From the NCBI GenBank assembly GCA_900766495.1, contig CAAFVM010000027.1:1-52993 (forward strand): 52,993 nucleotides of DNA, read 5' to 3'. The stretch's first letter is position 1. The number at the start of each line of letters is the position of its first letter. Positions 1 to 8,178 of the stretch are shown in pieces. Under the pieces are notes generated by a model. It was not told the DNA's origin. It did not search any database and saw only the letters and a list, made by a program, of their open reading frames with translations. The position numbers and the translations under genes were made by a program. The DNA comes from Clostridia bacterium. Lineage in GTDB: Bacteria > Bacillota > Clostridia > Christensenellales > Borkfalkiaceae.

Positions 1-78
1 AAAGAGCATTTTGATGAAATTGAATTATTTTTAAAAGATTATCCTTTAGTATTTCAATATCGACTAAATAATCTATGA
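1..78 (+). CDS. C-terminal end of an unidentified protein (partial)
   Basis: Reading from base 1 in frame 1 gives about 25 residues of open frame ending in FQYRLNNL and a TGA stop at 76-78; the start lies outside the window. The codons are strongly AT-rich (TTT, TTA, AAT, ATT), unlike the GC-richer genes after the tRNA cluster, which could mean acquired DNA beside the tRNAs. The fragment is too short to assign a family. The hairpin at 203-230 is a reasonable terminator for it. Confidence 0.4.
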   Translation, partial: KEHFDEIELFLKDYPLVFQYRLNNL

Positions 79-398
79 TATCGTTCTACCGTATTGTATT
101 CTGCAGTTAATTGAGAATTTAGAATAAAAACTACGCAGAAGTTCAATTCTATAGTAAAAATCGAAGAAATATCTTTTTTATAGTCATTTGACATTTCCTT
201 TTAACGTTTGCATTTTTGCAAGCGTTTTTTACTGGATTTTTTAGTAAAAAAAACGTTTTAAGCAGTTTATATTTTGGTTTGAACGCGCGTTTTTTAAGGC
301 GCAAAATCCTTTAAAAGGCTTGATTTTTACCGCAAAAACGGCTAAATAAAAAAAAGTTGGCGAATTTTAAAAAAATATTGCAAACGGTTGAAAATCGT
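79..398. other. AT-rich spacer without genes
   Basis: No supportable gene lies between the partial gene and the tRNA promoter. The stretch is very AT-rich and holds one clear hairpin-plus-T-run terminator at 203-230. Nothing else in it could be assigned. Confidence 0.5.
203..230 (+). terminator. Intrinsic terminator
   Basis: AACGTTTGCA at 203-212 pairs with TGCAAGCGTT at 217-226 (10 bp, one G-T pair), with a short T loop and a T run to 230. It is positioned to end transcription of the partial gene before the tRNA operon. Confidence 0.65.
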
Positions 399-427
399 TT
401 GACATAATACGGCTCTTTTGATATAAT
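399..427 (+). promoter_or_regulatory. Promoter of the tRNA operon
   Basis: A perfect TTGACA (399-404) and a perfect TATAAT (422-427) are separated by 17 bp, about 20 bp before the first tRNA. This is the strength expected of a stable-RNA promoter. Confidence 0.85.
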
Positions 428-447
428 CGTTAGGCATTGTGTGAAGC

Positions 448-521
448 GCGGGTGTAGTTCAATGGTAGAACACCAGCCTTCCAAGCTGGTTGCGTGGGTC
501 CGATTCCCATCACCCGCTCCA
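448..521 (+). tRNA. tRNA-Gly (TCC)
   Basis: Cloverleaf with acceptor GCGGGTG/CACCCGC, anticodon loop CTTCCAA (anticodon TCC), T-arm GGGTCCGATTCCC and encoded CCA at 519-521. It is the first gene of a six-tRNA operon. Confidence 0.95.
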
Positions 522-560
522 AACATCTAATCGTCCGGAAAGTCACACACGCAAACTTAT

Positions 561-637
561 GCGCCTGTAGCTCAGTTGGATAGAGCAACGGCCTTCTAAG
601 CCGTGTGTCGGGGGTTCGACTCCCTCCAGGCGCGCCA
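561..637 (+). tRNA. tRNA-Arg (TCT)
   Basis: Acceptor GCGCCTG/CAGGCGC, anticodon loop CTTCTAA (anticodon TCT, reads AGA/AGG), T-loop GTTCGACTC and encoded CCA at 635-637. Confidence 0.95.
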
Positions 638-644
638 AAAAAAT

Positions 645-721
645 GGCGAGAGTAGCTCAATTGGTGGAGCGCCAGATTGTGGTCCTGGAGGTCGAGGGTT
701 CAAAACCCTTCTCTCGCCCCA
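645..721 (+). tRNA. tRNA-His (GTG)
   Basis: Acceptor GCGAGAG/CTCTCGC preceded by the extra 5' G (645) that marks tRNA-His, opposite C at 718. The anticodon is GTG, and CCA is encoded at 719-721. Confidence 0.95.
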
Positions 722-731
722 ATAATTTTTT

Positions 732-806
732 TGGGGTGTAGCCAAGCGGTAAGGCACCGGATTTTGATTCCGGCATTCGTAGGTTCAAATCCTGCCACCC
801 CAGCCA
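732..806 (+). tRNA. tRNA-Gln (TTG)
   Basis: Acceptor TGGGGTG/CACCCCA, anticodon stem CCGGA/TCCGG with anticodon TTG, and encoded CCA at 804-806. Confidence 0.95.
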
Positions 807-833
807 CTTTTAAAATTTAATAAGCATTTATAT

Positions 834-909
834 GGTCCATTAGCTCAGGTGGTAGAGCACGTGACTTTTAATCACGGTGTCCGGAGTTCGAGTCTCCGAT
901 GGATCACCA
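834..909 (+). tRNA. tRNA-Lys (TTT)
   Basis: Acceptor GGTCCAT/ATGGATC, anticodon TTT, and encoded CCA at 907-909. It is followed immediately by a second lysine isoacceptor. Confidence 0.95.
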
Positions 910-912
910 AAC

Positions 913-988
913 GCGCCTTTAGCTCAGTTGGTAGAGCAACTGACTCTTAATCAGTGGGTCCGGGGTTCGAGTCCCCGAAGGCGCACCA
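913..988 (+). tRNA. tRNA-Lys (CTT)
   Basis: Acceptor GCGCCTT/AAGGCGC, anticodon stem CTGA/TCAG with anticodon CTT, and encoded CCA at 986-988. It is the last tRNA of the operon, three bases after the previous one. Confidence 0.95.
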
Positions 989-1002
989 CTGATTAAAAAT
1001 AT

Positions 1003-1057
1003 GCACAATATATTGTAGTTTGTTTTTGAGTTAAACACAATATAGGGTGCTTTTTTT
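1003..1057 (+). terminator. Terminator of the tRNA operon
   Basis: GCAC at 1003-1006 pairs with GTGC before a run of seven T's at 1051-1057. The inner arms ATATTGT(A)GTTT and AAACACAATAT also pair. It lies 15 bp after the last tRNA. Confidence 0.65.
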
Positions 1058-1498
1058 ATATCAAAACGCAGATTTTTGACATTTTTGACAGAATTTTTTT
1101 GACAAAGAAAAGTCTTCGGAAAGTCAATAAAATACAGTTGCCGCCTGCTTTTTTTGTTCTTCCCAGGGAATGTGGTTGTATACTTTATCGGTCATAACTA
1201 AAGCCGGATTTTTAACGTAAAACTATATTATTCAAAAACGCGGGGTAAAAGCGATTTGCCGTTACTTCGTTTTTTTATGCCGTTTTTTTTCGGTTGCTAT
1301 TGTTTTTTGTTTTATAAAAAGATTGAAAAATGTTGTTTTTAAGCGTATAATTATAAATTTTTATATAAAAAAGCAGTTTTTTAATATAAAAAAACAAGAA
1401 ATTTGAATTTTCGTTTGATATAATACCATTATATAATAAGGCGGCGAGCGTGCTTTTTTACGCCTGTATAACGCCTGTATGTTTAAGGAGAAAGTGAT
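1058..1498. other. Long spacer before the lipoprotein gene
   Basis: No gene was found. TTTTTGACA occurs three times (1073, 1082, 1096). Two TATAAT-like boxes (1419-1424 and 1432-1437) precede the next gene, but neither has a well-spaced -35. The spacer is T- and A-rich and I see no riboswitch-like structure. Confidence 0.4.
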
Positions 1499-2674
1499 AT
1501 GAAACGTAAGCTATGGGTAAAAATAGCGGCTGTGGCGCTTACGCTTGTCACGTCGATTACGGTTCTTGCCGCGTGCGGAACTTTAAACGGCGGAGCGCAA
1601 GGCAATAAAGCCGTTATTAGCGTAATCGATTTTTTAACAGGTAAAAAAGAAAGCTCGGCAACCGACGTGATTACGGTTAAAAGCCCGGTTCAGAATTCTA
1701 CCGTTATGCTCGACAACGACGGTATTGCCGATTATTTTGCCAACTATAAAAAAGGTTACAGCGTTACCGCGGGATATTTCGGGAAAGGCGATATTTTTCA
1801 AATGAAGCCGGTCACTATCGAGTGGGAGTGCGAAGACGGGAAATATTACCAGTTGTTTATAGCCGACGATGCGGGCTTTAAAAACGCCGAAATATTTATT
1901 ACCGTTAAAAATTCCGTAAAAATAGAAAATCTTATTCCCGGCGTTAAATATTTTTGGAAGGTCAGGGTTACTTCGCGGAAGGGCGAAGAAAAAGATTCCA
2001 AAACTTATTGTTTCACCACGAAAGGCAGCGTTCGCACAATAACTATCGACGGCGTGTCGAATTCAAGGGATTTGGGCGGAATAAAAACCGCCGACGGCAA
2101 AAGCTTGCGTTACGGAATGATTTACCGTTCGGCTAATTTAGATTCGGTTACCGAAAAGGGCATAGCCGAGGCGAAAAGGTTGGGTATAAAAACCGACCTC
2201 GATTTGCGCGGGTCCCATGCTCCGTCGGCTTCTCCGCTCGGCGAAAGCGTCAATATTGTGGTAAAAAAGGCTCCGAGTTATACCGGCGCCCCGTCGGGTA
2301 TTAACGGAACGCAGGAATACCGCGACGCTCTTCGCGACGAAATAAAATTATTCGCTTATGCCGAGAATTACCCGATTTTGTTCCATTGCCAGATAGGCAG
2401 AGACCGCACCGGAACGCTTGCAATGTTTATTCTTGCGTTGTGCGGAGTCGAAAAGGAAGCGATAATTCGCGACTATGAGTTGACTTATTTTTCTTACGAG
2501 GGAACGTCGGACGGGAAAACCGAGTGTCCCGAGTGGATTGATTATACTTGTTCGTTCCTTTACACATTGAGCGAAAGCGGCACTACGCTTTGCGAAAAAG
2601 CAACGAATTACGCGCTTGCTCTCGGTGTTACCGAAGATGAAATAGCTCGGATAAGAAAACTTGTTGTGGGGTGA
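1499..2674 (+). CDS. Lipoprotein with a tyrosine-phosphatase-like domain
   Basis: 391 residues. The N-terminus is a lipoprotein signal peptide with lipobox VLAAC (Cys about residue 26), so the mature protein should be anchored outside the membrane. Residues about 60-175 look like a fibronectin-III-like beta domain. Residues 176-391 match the bacterial protein tyrosine phosphatase family often annotated 'tyrosine-protein phosphatase' (start SNSRDLGG), with the catalytic signature HCQIGRDRTG: Cys297, five residues, Arg303. The P-loop is intact, so phosphatase activity is likely; the substrate is unknown (phosphotyrosine or phosphoinositide). AAGGAG lies 10 bp before the ATG. It is followed after 5 bp by a surface-protein gene and the two are probably co-transcribed. 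Confidence 0.85.
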   Translation: MKRKLWVKIAAVALTLVTSITVLAACGTLNGGAQGNKAVISVIDFLTGKKESSATDVITVKSPVQNSTVMLDNDGIADYFANYKKGYSVTAGYFGKGDIFQMKPVTIEWECEDGKYYQLFIADDAGFKNAEIFITVKNSVKIENLIPGVKYFWKVRVTSRKGEEKDSKTYCFTTKGSVRTITIDGVSNSRDLGGIKTADGKSLRYGMIYRSANLDSVTEKGIAEAKRLGIKTDLDLRGSHAPSASPLGESVNIVVKKAPSYTGAPSGINGTQEYRDALRDEIKLFAYAENYPILFHCQIGRDRTGTLAMFILALCGVEKEAIIRDYELTYFSYEGTSDGKTECPEWIDYTCSFLYTLSESGTTLCEKATNYALALGVTEDEIARIRKLVVG

Positions 2675-2679
2675 GTTGA

Positions 2680-4878
2680 ATGAGAAAACTATTGTTTTTA
2701 ACAGTTGCCATAGTTTCTGTTTTTGTTTCGGTTTGCGTTTTTTCGCCGAACAAAGTTTATGCCGAAGAGGCAAACGTTTACGATATTGCCGAAGTAACCA
2801 CCATAGCTCCGGGCGGCGAACTCGAATTATACAACAAATGTTTGATGACCGGAACTAAAACTCTGTCGGCGGGCGATTCGGTTAATTTTGCATTTAAAAT
2901 CGGTAATTTCGAAAAAGTCACCCGCGTTGCCTTTTGCATAGGCAGTTACGGAGTATATTTTTATAAAAATAACAACGACGTTTTAAAGTTTATGACTTGC
3001 GGCTATGCAGACGGAGCGTTTACGCGCGGCTCCGTAGTTGCGACCGAAAGCGATACAACCGCGATAAAGGCATATGTTGACGCTGCTTTGAAAATAGAAA
3101 CTTTATCGGAAAGCAAAACGAGGATTTCGCTTACTTATACTATAAGCGGAACGGGTAAAACAGTCAATTTCGATTACGATACCGTTTCTTCAAGCGATAT
3201 GCTTATGCGTTACTGCGACGCAGGGATTAATCAATACAGCGAATTTTACATAAAGTCGCTTTTGCCCGCCGAAGTTTTCGGCGACGGTTCGTTTGAATAC
3301 GTAAACTATAACAACAATGCGGCTAACAACATTTCGGGTAAGTGTCTGCTCGGCGTTGTGGGTAAAGACGTAGCCGATAAGTTCGGCGTTCCCGCAGGAT
3401 ATACGGGAAACATACTTAAAATCGAGGGGCTTACGCCTACAGGTTCGCTCGATATGTCTTTCGATTTTACCTCGGCAAATATTGCTAGAGCGCGCATTCG
3501 TTCCGTCAAGTTCAGAATTTACGTTTGTAAAACCTCTTCCGATACGGGTAGCTACCCTGTGTTAAGGGTTCCCGATACCGGCAGCACCTCTTCGTTTCAG
3601 GCTTACGCGATAGGGCAGAATACCGATAAATGGCTGGATATAGAGTTTTCTGCCGCGCAGATAGATAAACTCTGCACGAACGGCAGGCTTGAAAAATTCA
3701 CTTTATGGCTTCGTACTAATGCAAGAACTATTGCTTATATCGATAATTTTGTAGTCGACCTTATTCCTCTTGACGAAGAAGCTCCCGTCATTACCGCTCC
3801 CGTTACCGAATTTAACGTGACGGAGGGCGCCTATCCTTTCGACGACGCGGTTACGGTAACCGATAATTCCGGCGTTGCGGACGTGAAAAAAGTATGGTCG
3901 GAAAACGCCTTAGATAAAAGAGGCAGGCTGACCGCCGGCGTTCACACTTGCAAAATAATAGCGACCGACCCGAGCGGCAACGTAAGCAAGCTTACTTTAA
4001 CTTATAACGTTTACGAAGAATCGGGCGTTAAGAAGTATAAAATAACGTTCAGGTTCGAGGGGTTCGACGACGTAACCGCAGAATATTACGAGGGCGGAGA
4101 GGAATATTTAGAAATACCCGAAATTCCCGAAAAAGAAAACTACATTATAGTTTGGGATAATTTTATTTTAAAGAAAACGCAGAATCAGGTGGTGGAGGGC
4201 AGATACGTAGCGCGTACAGTTAAGTTGAAATATATGGCTGACGGCGAGCTTTATCTTGAAAAAGAGGTTGCTTTCAACGCCGAATACGACGACCCTGCCG
4301 TTCCCGAAAAGAAAGGCTATGCCGGCAAGTGGCAGGATTACGACCTCGATTCCGACGAAGCGATTATAAACGCCGAATACACCATAATAGAATATGTAAT
4401 CGATTATTACGTAGGAGACGAAAAGGTTGCTTCCTTAACGTATACGGTAGAGGACGAAAACGTTACTGCCCCCGAAGTTCCCGCTAAAAAGTATTATAAC
4501 GGTAGCTGGGAAGCCTACGAATTAAATTGCGAAAACTTAACGGTAAGGGCGGTTTATACTCCTATAATTTACACCGTTACTTACGTTGCCGACGACGTTG
4601 TGGTTGCTACCGTTACCTATTCTATCGAAACCAAAGAATTTGGAATTCCCGAAGTGCCAAAAAAGGCGGGATACGTCGGAAAATGGGAAGAACATTCGTT
4701 TGATTTCGAAAATAAAACCGTTAAAGCCGTCTATACGCCAACGGGCGAAAATCAGCCGTCCGACGGCGAAGACTTTGTGAGTACAAGCTGCTCTTCGGCA
4801 TTTTACGGCGGAGAACTGTTCCTTCTTTTAGGTTTGGTTGCCGTTGTTGCGATAGTGCGCAAAAAACAAAACGGCTGA
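2680..4878 (+). CDS. Surface protein with Ig-like and InlB-type repeats
   Basis: 732 residues with a Sec signal peptide (residues 1-28, ending VYAEE). Residues about 30-360 form beta-rich segments that I do not recognise. Residues about 365-440 resemble an HYR/DUF5011-type Ig domain (DEEAPVITAP start, GVHTCKIIATDPSGN end). From about 450 to 687 there are four repeats of about 58 residues of the Listeria-Bacteroides (InlB/Flg_new) type, each with Y-x-V-x-Y then VPxKxGYxGxWExYxL and ending A-V/E-YT. The C-terminus is acidic linker, SCSSAFYGG, a hydrophobic segment (about 708-727), then RKKQNG. That is a tripartite sorting signal without LPXTG. Likely an adhesin or surface-binding protein. Confidence 0.8.
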   Translation: MRKLLFLTVAIVSVFVSVCVFSPNKVYAEEANVYDIAEVTTIAPGGELELYNKCLMTGTKTLSAGDSVNFAFKIGNFEKVTRVAFCIGSYGVYFYKNNNDVLKFMTCGYADGAFTRGSVVATESDTTAIKAYVDAALKIETLSESKTRISLTYTISGTGKTVNFDYDTVSSSDMLMRYCDAGINQYSEFYIKSLLPAEVFGDGSFEYVNYNNNAANNISGKCLLGVVGKDVADKFGVPAGYTGNILKIEGLTPTGSLDMSFDFTSANIARARIRSVKFRIYVCKTSSDTGSYPVLRVPDTGSTSSFQAYAIGQNTDKWLDIEFSAAQIDKLCTNGRLEKFTLWLRTNARTIAYIDNFVVDLIPLDEEAPVITAPVTEFNVTEGAYPFDDAVTVTDNSGVADVKKVWSENALDKRGRLTAGVHTCKIIATDPSGNVSKLTLTYNVYEESGVKKYKITFRFEGFDDVTAEYYEGGEEYLEIPEIPEKENYIIVWDNFILKKTQNQVVEGRYVARTVKLKYMADGELYLEKEVAFNAEYDDPAVPEKKGYAGKWQDYDLDSDEAIINAEYTIIEYVIDYYVGDEKVASLTYTVEDENVTAPEVPAKKYYNGSWEAYELNCENLTVRAVYTPIIYTVTYVADDVVVATVTYSIETKEFGIPEVPKKAGYVGKWEEHSFDFENKTVKAVYTPTGENQPSDGEDFVSTSCSSAFYGGELFLLLGLVAVVAIVRKKQNG

Positions 4879-4929
4879 CGGGGTTGCAATAGACATTTTA
4901 TCAGAAACACACATATAATTAAAAGCGCC

Positions 4930-4956
4930 CCTATAAGTCGATTAACTCGCTTCAAA
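4930..4956 (+). repeat. TATAAG-GTTAAC dispersed repeat, copy 1
   Basis: Core TATAAGTCGATTAAC at 4932-4946, directly before the terminator of the surface-protein operon. Confidence 0.7.
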
Positions 4957-4960
4957 ATTA

Positions 4961-4998
4961 AAAAAATCGCCTTTGTCTGTTCGGCAAGGCGATTTTTT
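4961..4998 (+). terminator. Intrinsic terminator after the surface-protein gene
   Basis: AAAAAATCGCCTT at 4961-4973 pairs with AAGGCGATTTTTT at 4986-4998; the stem is GC-rich and flanked by A and T runs. Confidence 0.85.
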
Positions 4999-5039
4999 CT
5001 TGTAAATGTTTTTTTGTTGATTGTTTTTTTCGGCTGCTA

Positions 5040-5069
5040 TTGACAAATAATATAAAACGGGTGTATAAT
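5040..5069 (+). promoter_or_regulatory. Promoter of the MFS transporter gene
   Basis: TTGACA (5040-5045) and TATAAT (5064-5069) with an 18-bp spacer, about 80 bp before the start codon. Confidence 0.8.
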
Positions 5070-5150
5070 TGCGGCGTTGATTATAAACGCGGCTTGCGCG
5101 AGGCGTTATTTTTTGCTCGCGCGGGTTTTGTTTGACGGAGGCAGGAAAAG

Positions 5151-6572
5151 ATGAAAACAATTACGAACAAAGTGCTGTGGATTTTTGCGGTAGGGCAATT
5201 CGGTTGGAGTTTGCTTTCGGGCATAATAAGCAGCTGGATGGTCTATTATTATACCGGCGAAAACGCGGTGTTCGGCTCTACCATAACCGGCGGCACTCTG
5301 TTTTTGGGGCTTACGCTGTTCGGGCTTATAACCGCGATAGGCAGAATATTCGACGCGGTAACCGACCCGCTCATCGCAGGGTGGTCGGACGCGAGCAATT
5401 TTAAAGGAGGCAGGCGCATACCGTTTATGAAAGTTATAGCAATCCCGTTCGCGGTTATAACGGTGGGCGTGTTCGCTTTTCCTCAAACGCAAAGCGAGGT
5501 TGCAAACGACGTTATATTGTTTGTAACGCTTATGCTTTTTTATTTGTTTATGACGGTTTATTGCACGCCGTATAACGCGCTTATTTCCGAGCTTGGCGAC
5601 ACGCAGAAAAACCGTATAAACGTTTCAACTTACATATCGTTTACTTATATTGCGGGTTTGTCGGTGGCGTATTTGCTGCCCAACCTCGCGGGGCTGTTTA
5701 CCTCTTCTTTGGGCGAGGCGAACGCCGTGCGGCTTGCCATAGCCATTCTTGCCGCCGTTGCCGCGATTGCCATGCTTGTTCCGTCGTTTTTTATAAAGGA
5801 AAGGGAATACATAAAGTCGGAACCCGTGAAGACCAAAGCGTTTTCTTCGCTTTTGAAATCGTTTAAAAACAAGCAATTCCGCCGTTTCGTTTATTCCGAC
5901 GTGATTTACTTTTTCGCGGTTACGCTTTTTCAGACGGGTTTGGCGTTTTACATAACCAAACTTATGCACGCCGACGAGGGCAACACGTTTATGCTTACCG
6001 TGGTTATGACGGTCGTAAGTCTGTGCTTATATCCTGCGGTTAATAAACTTGCGCCCAAGCTCGGCAAAAAAGTTATAATAATAGCAGGTTTTTTCGCTTA
6101 CGCTTTGGTGTTTTTAATAGCTTCGCTTTGCGGCGAGGGCATGTGGTGGGGCTACCTTATAGCCGTGCTTGCGGGCATTCCTATGGCTATTCTGGGCATT
6201 TTGCCGCAAGCCGTGGTAGCCGATATTGCAGAAGCCGACGCCGTTACTTACGGCGAACAACGCAGCGGAATGTTCTTTGCTGCGCGCACGTTTGCAATGA
6301 AAATGGGGCAGGCTCTTTCGCTTCTGGTATTCACTTCGGTAACCGTTTCGGGCAGCGAATTAAGCTATCGCATAACGGCGATAATAGCCACCGTTTGTTG
6401 CGTTATAGGCGCGGCGCTGTTCTTCCTTTACAATGAAAAATCGGTTATGGACGTTATATCGTCGTCTAATAAATCGGGCGAAGCCGTTCAAAACGTTGGC
6501 AAAATCGAAAACTCGGAAACCGCCGAGGTCGTTGAGCCGAGCGTTTCCGCCGAGAACACCGAGGAAAAATAA
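5151..6572 (+). CDS. MFS/GPH-family sugar-cation symporter
   Basis: 473 residues with about 12 membrane segments. Residues 40-90 carry the family's conserved stretch: RIFDAVTDPLIAGWSD then a G-G-R-R-I-P-F loop, typical of glycoside-pentoside-hexuronide:cation symporters (MelB-like) and related MFS carriers. It should import a sugar or related solute with Na+ or H+; the substrate cannot be read from sequence. The tail (about 440-473) is hydrophilic and rich in Glu and Val. It has a good GGAGG site and its own promoter. The next gene starts 2 bp after the stop, so a lipase-like hydrolase is made from the same mRNA. Confidence 0.85.
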   Translation: MKTITNKVLWIFAVGQFGWSLLSGIISSWMVYYYTGENAVFGSTITGGTLFLGLTLFGLITAIGRIFDAVTDPLIAGWSDASNFKGGRRIPFMKVIAIPFAVITVGVFAFPQTQSEVANDVILFVTLMLFYLFMTVYCTPYNALISELGDTQKNRINVSTYISFTYIAGLSVAYLLPNLAGLFTSSLGEANAVRLAIAILAAVAAIAMLVPSFFIKEREYIKSEPVKTKAFSSLLKSFKNKQFRRFVYSDVIYFFAVTLFQTGLAFYITKLMHADEGNTFMLTVVMTVVSLCLYPAVNKLAPKLGKKVIIIAGFFAYALVFLIASLCGEGMWWGYLIAVLAGIPMAILGILPQAVVADIAEADAVTYGEQRSGMFFAARTFAMKMGQALSLLVFTSVTVSGSELSYRITAIIATVCCVIGAALFFLYNEKSVMDVISSSNKSGEAVQNVGKIENSETAEVVEPSVSAENTEEK

Positions 6573-6573
6573 A

Positions 6574-7530
6574 ATGCGGGATTTTTATGTTAAGTCGGCT
6601 GATTTGCCGCAAGCTTTTAAAAGCGAAATTTTGCCGTATATAACAGAAAGGCGGCGCGACGATTACTTCTGCGGGTATGACGGGCAAAAGCTGCATTACG
6701 CGGTATTTACGCCCGAAAACCCGATAAAAACCGTTGTTGTTTCGCACGGATATACCGAATCGACCGAAAAATATCACGAGCTTGTTTATTATTTTTTGAA
6801 AAGCGGTTTTCGCGTTTATATTTCAGACCACCGCGGGCACGGGCTTTCTTATCGCGAGGCTGAAGATCGAACGCTCGCTCATATCAATAACTTTAAAGAA
6901 TACGTTGACGATTTTGAAATTTTTACCGATTTGGTATTGAAAAATACAAGCGGCAAGCCGTATTTGTTTGCTCATTCGATGGGTTGCGCGATAGCCGCGC
7001 TTTATATGGAGCGGCACCCCGAAACGTATGAAAAGGCGTTTTTATCGTCGCCTATGATAATGCCGGCAAGCGGCGCTTACCCCGTGTTCGTTGCCAAAGC
7101 CGTGCTTAAACTCGCGTGCGTTTTCGGAAAAAGCAAAAAACGCGCGTTCATTTCTCCGCCTTACACGGGCAAAGAAGAATTCGAAAATTCTTGCAAAACC
7201 TGCCGCGAACGTTTCGACGAGTATGAAATAATTAAGGAAAACACGCCCGAATATCAAACTTCTTGCACAACTTACGGCTGGGCTTACAACTCGATGCGCG
7301 TTAAAAACTTAATTATGAAAGGCAAGCCCGAAAAAATTAAAACGCCTGTGTTTATAGCGATTGCGGGAGCCGACAGTATGGTTTCGCTTAAACCGCAGCT
7401 TGAATTTGCCGCTAAATTGCAAAATGTTGAAACAAAAACTTACAATAAAGCCAAACACGAAATTTTCGGCAGCGAAGATAAAACAGCTTTTGAATACTTT
7501 AACGATTTGTTCGCTTTTTTTGCCGATTAA
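6574..7530 (+). CDS. Alpha/beta hydrolase (monoacylglycerol-lipase-like)
   Basis: 318 residues from the ATG at 6574, chosen because it has GAGG upstream and sits 2 bp after the previous stop; a longer upstream frame overlaps the transporter. It is of the serine aminopeptidase S33 / lysophospholipase type. Features are the oxyanion segment VVSHGYTES, the DHRGHGLS loop, the nucleophile elbow AHSMG (Ala in place of the usual Gly before the His), an Asp in AGADSMVS and a His in KAKHEIFG, giving a complete Ser-Asp-His triad. No signal peptide, so cytoplasmic. The likely role is hydrolysis of a lipid or other ester. Confidence 0.85.
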   Translation: MRDFYVKSADLPQAFKSEILPYITERRRDDYFCGYDGQKLHYAVFTPENPIKTVVVSHGYTESTEKYHELVYYFLKSGFRVYISDHRGHGLSYREAEDRTLAHINNFKEYVDDFEIFTDLVLKNTSGKPYLFAHSMGCAIAALYMERHPETYEKAFLSSPMIMPASGAYPVFVAKAVLKLACVFGKSKKRAFISPPYTGKEEFENSCKTCRERFDEYEIIKENTPEYQTSCTTYGWAYNSMRVKNLIMKGKPEKIKTPVFIAIAGADSMVSLKPQLEFAAKLQNVETKTYNKAKHEIFGSEDKTAFEYFNDLFAFFAD

Positions 7531-7582
7531 ACGGCGGTTTAGCGCAATTTTGCAATTTATGTAAAAAAAATAATAAAAACTA

Positions 7583-7611
7583 TTGCAAAAAAACATTTTT
7601 CATGTTACAAT
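7583..7611 (+). promoter_or_regulatory. Promoter of the small lipoprotein gene
   Basis: TTGCAA (7583-7588) and TACAAT (7606-7611), 17-bp spacer, 35 bp before the start codon. Confidence 0.65.
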
Positions 7612-7646
7612 ATACTTGCGGCAACGCCGCAGGAGGTTGGTAAAAA

Positions 7647-8081
7647 ATGAAAAAGATTATAAGCGCAATAATGCTCGTATTGCTGTGCTGTCTGGCGGTT
7701 TTGCCCGTGGCGGCTTGCAATACAAACTCGGAAGTTGCGGGAAAATACGAACTCGCTACGATTGACGGAACCGTGAACGGTTACAGGCTGGATAAATCGA
7801 TGTATGAGTATTTCACCCTCGATTTCAGCCCGAACGGCAAATTCGTTATGAAATCCAAAGCCGCCGGTAACAGCACGACCGCCGAAGTCAGCGGGCTTTA
7901 TTCTTATAAAGACGGCGTAATAACGGTCACTACAAAAAACGGCTCGGTTGTGGTAAAAGAAGAATATGCTTACAGCGACGGCGTTATATCTATGGAATAT
8001 AACGGCGACGGGCAAAATTTTTTAGCTACGTTTGTGCGCGTGGGCGACAGCGAAAATAACGGCGGCATAATAACTTTGTAA
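7647..8081 (+). CDS. Small secreted lipoprotein
   Basis: 144 residues. A lipoprotein signal peptide ends in lipobox PVAAC (Cys24), preceded by AGGAGG at the correct spacing. The mature part (EVAGKYELATIDG, GLYSYKDGVITV, GVISMEYNGDG) looks like a lipocalin-like or 'META/YgdI-like' small beta domain that reads as a self-contained barrel. The function is not known. Single-gene unit with its own promoter and a strong terminator. Confidence 0.75.
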   Translation: MKKIISAIMLVLLCCLAVLPVAACNTNSEVAGKYELATIDGTVNGYRLDKSMYEYFTLDFSPNGKFVMKSKAAGNSTTAEVSGLYSYKDGVITVTTKNGSVVVKEEYAYSDGVISMEYNGDGQNFLATFVRVGDSENNGGIITL

Positions 8082-8095
8082 TACATAAAAGTGCT

Positions 8096-8124
8096 CCTAT
8101 AAGTCCGTTAACTGACATTTAACA
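8096..8124 (+). repeat. TATAAG-GTTAAC dispersed repeat, copy 2
   Basis: Core TATAAGTCCGTTAAC at 8098-8112, between the lipoprotein stop and the terminator. Confidence 0.7.
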
Positions 8125-8126
8125 AC

Positions 8127-8165
8127 AAAAAAACCTCTTACGGTAATTACCATAAGAGGCTTTTT
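8127..8165. terminator. Bidirectional intrinsic terminator
   Basis: CCTCTTACGGTAA pairs with TTACCATAAGAGG (8134-8159) with A's on the left and T's on the right, so it can serve the lipoprotein gene (+) and the convergent membrane-protein gene (-). Confidence 0.85.
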
Positions 8166-8178
8166 AAGTTTCTGATAA

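Noticed and set aside
1073..1104. Three TTTTTGACA repeats as tandem promoters
   Set aside because: None has a -10 at correct spacing; the T-rich context makes chance likely.
5106..5492. Minus-strand frame of 128 residues over the MFS gene start
   Set aside because: It is antisense to a well-supported transporter gene; composition and lack of a ribosome binding site mark it as a shadow frame.
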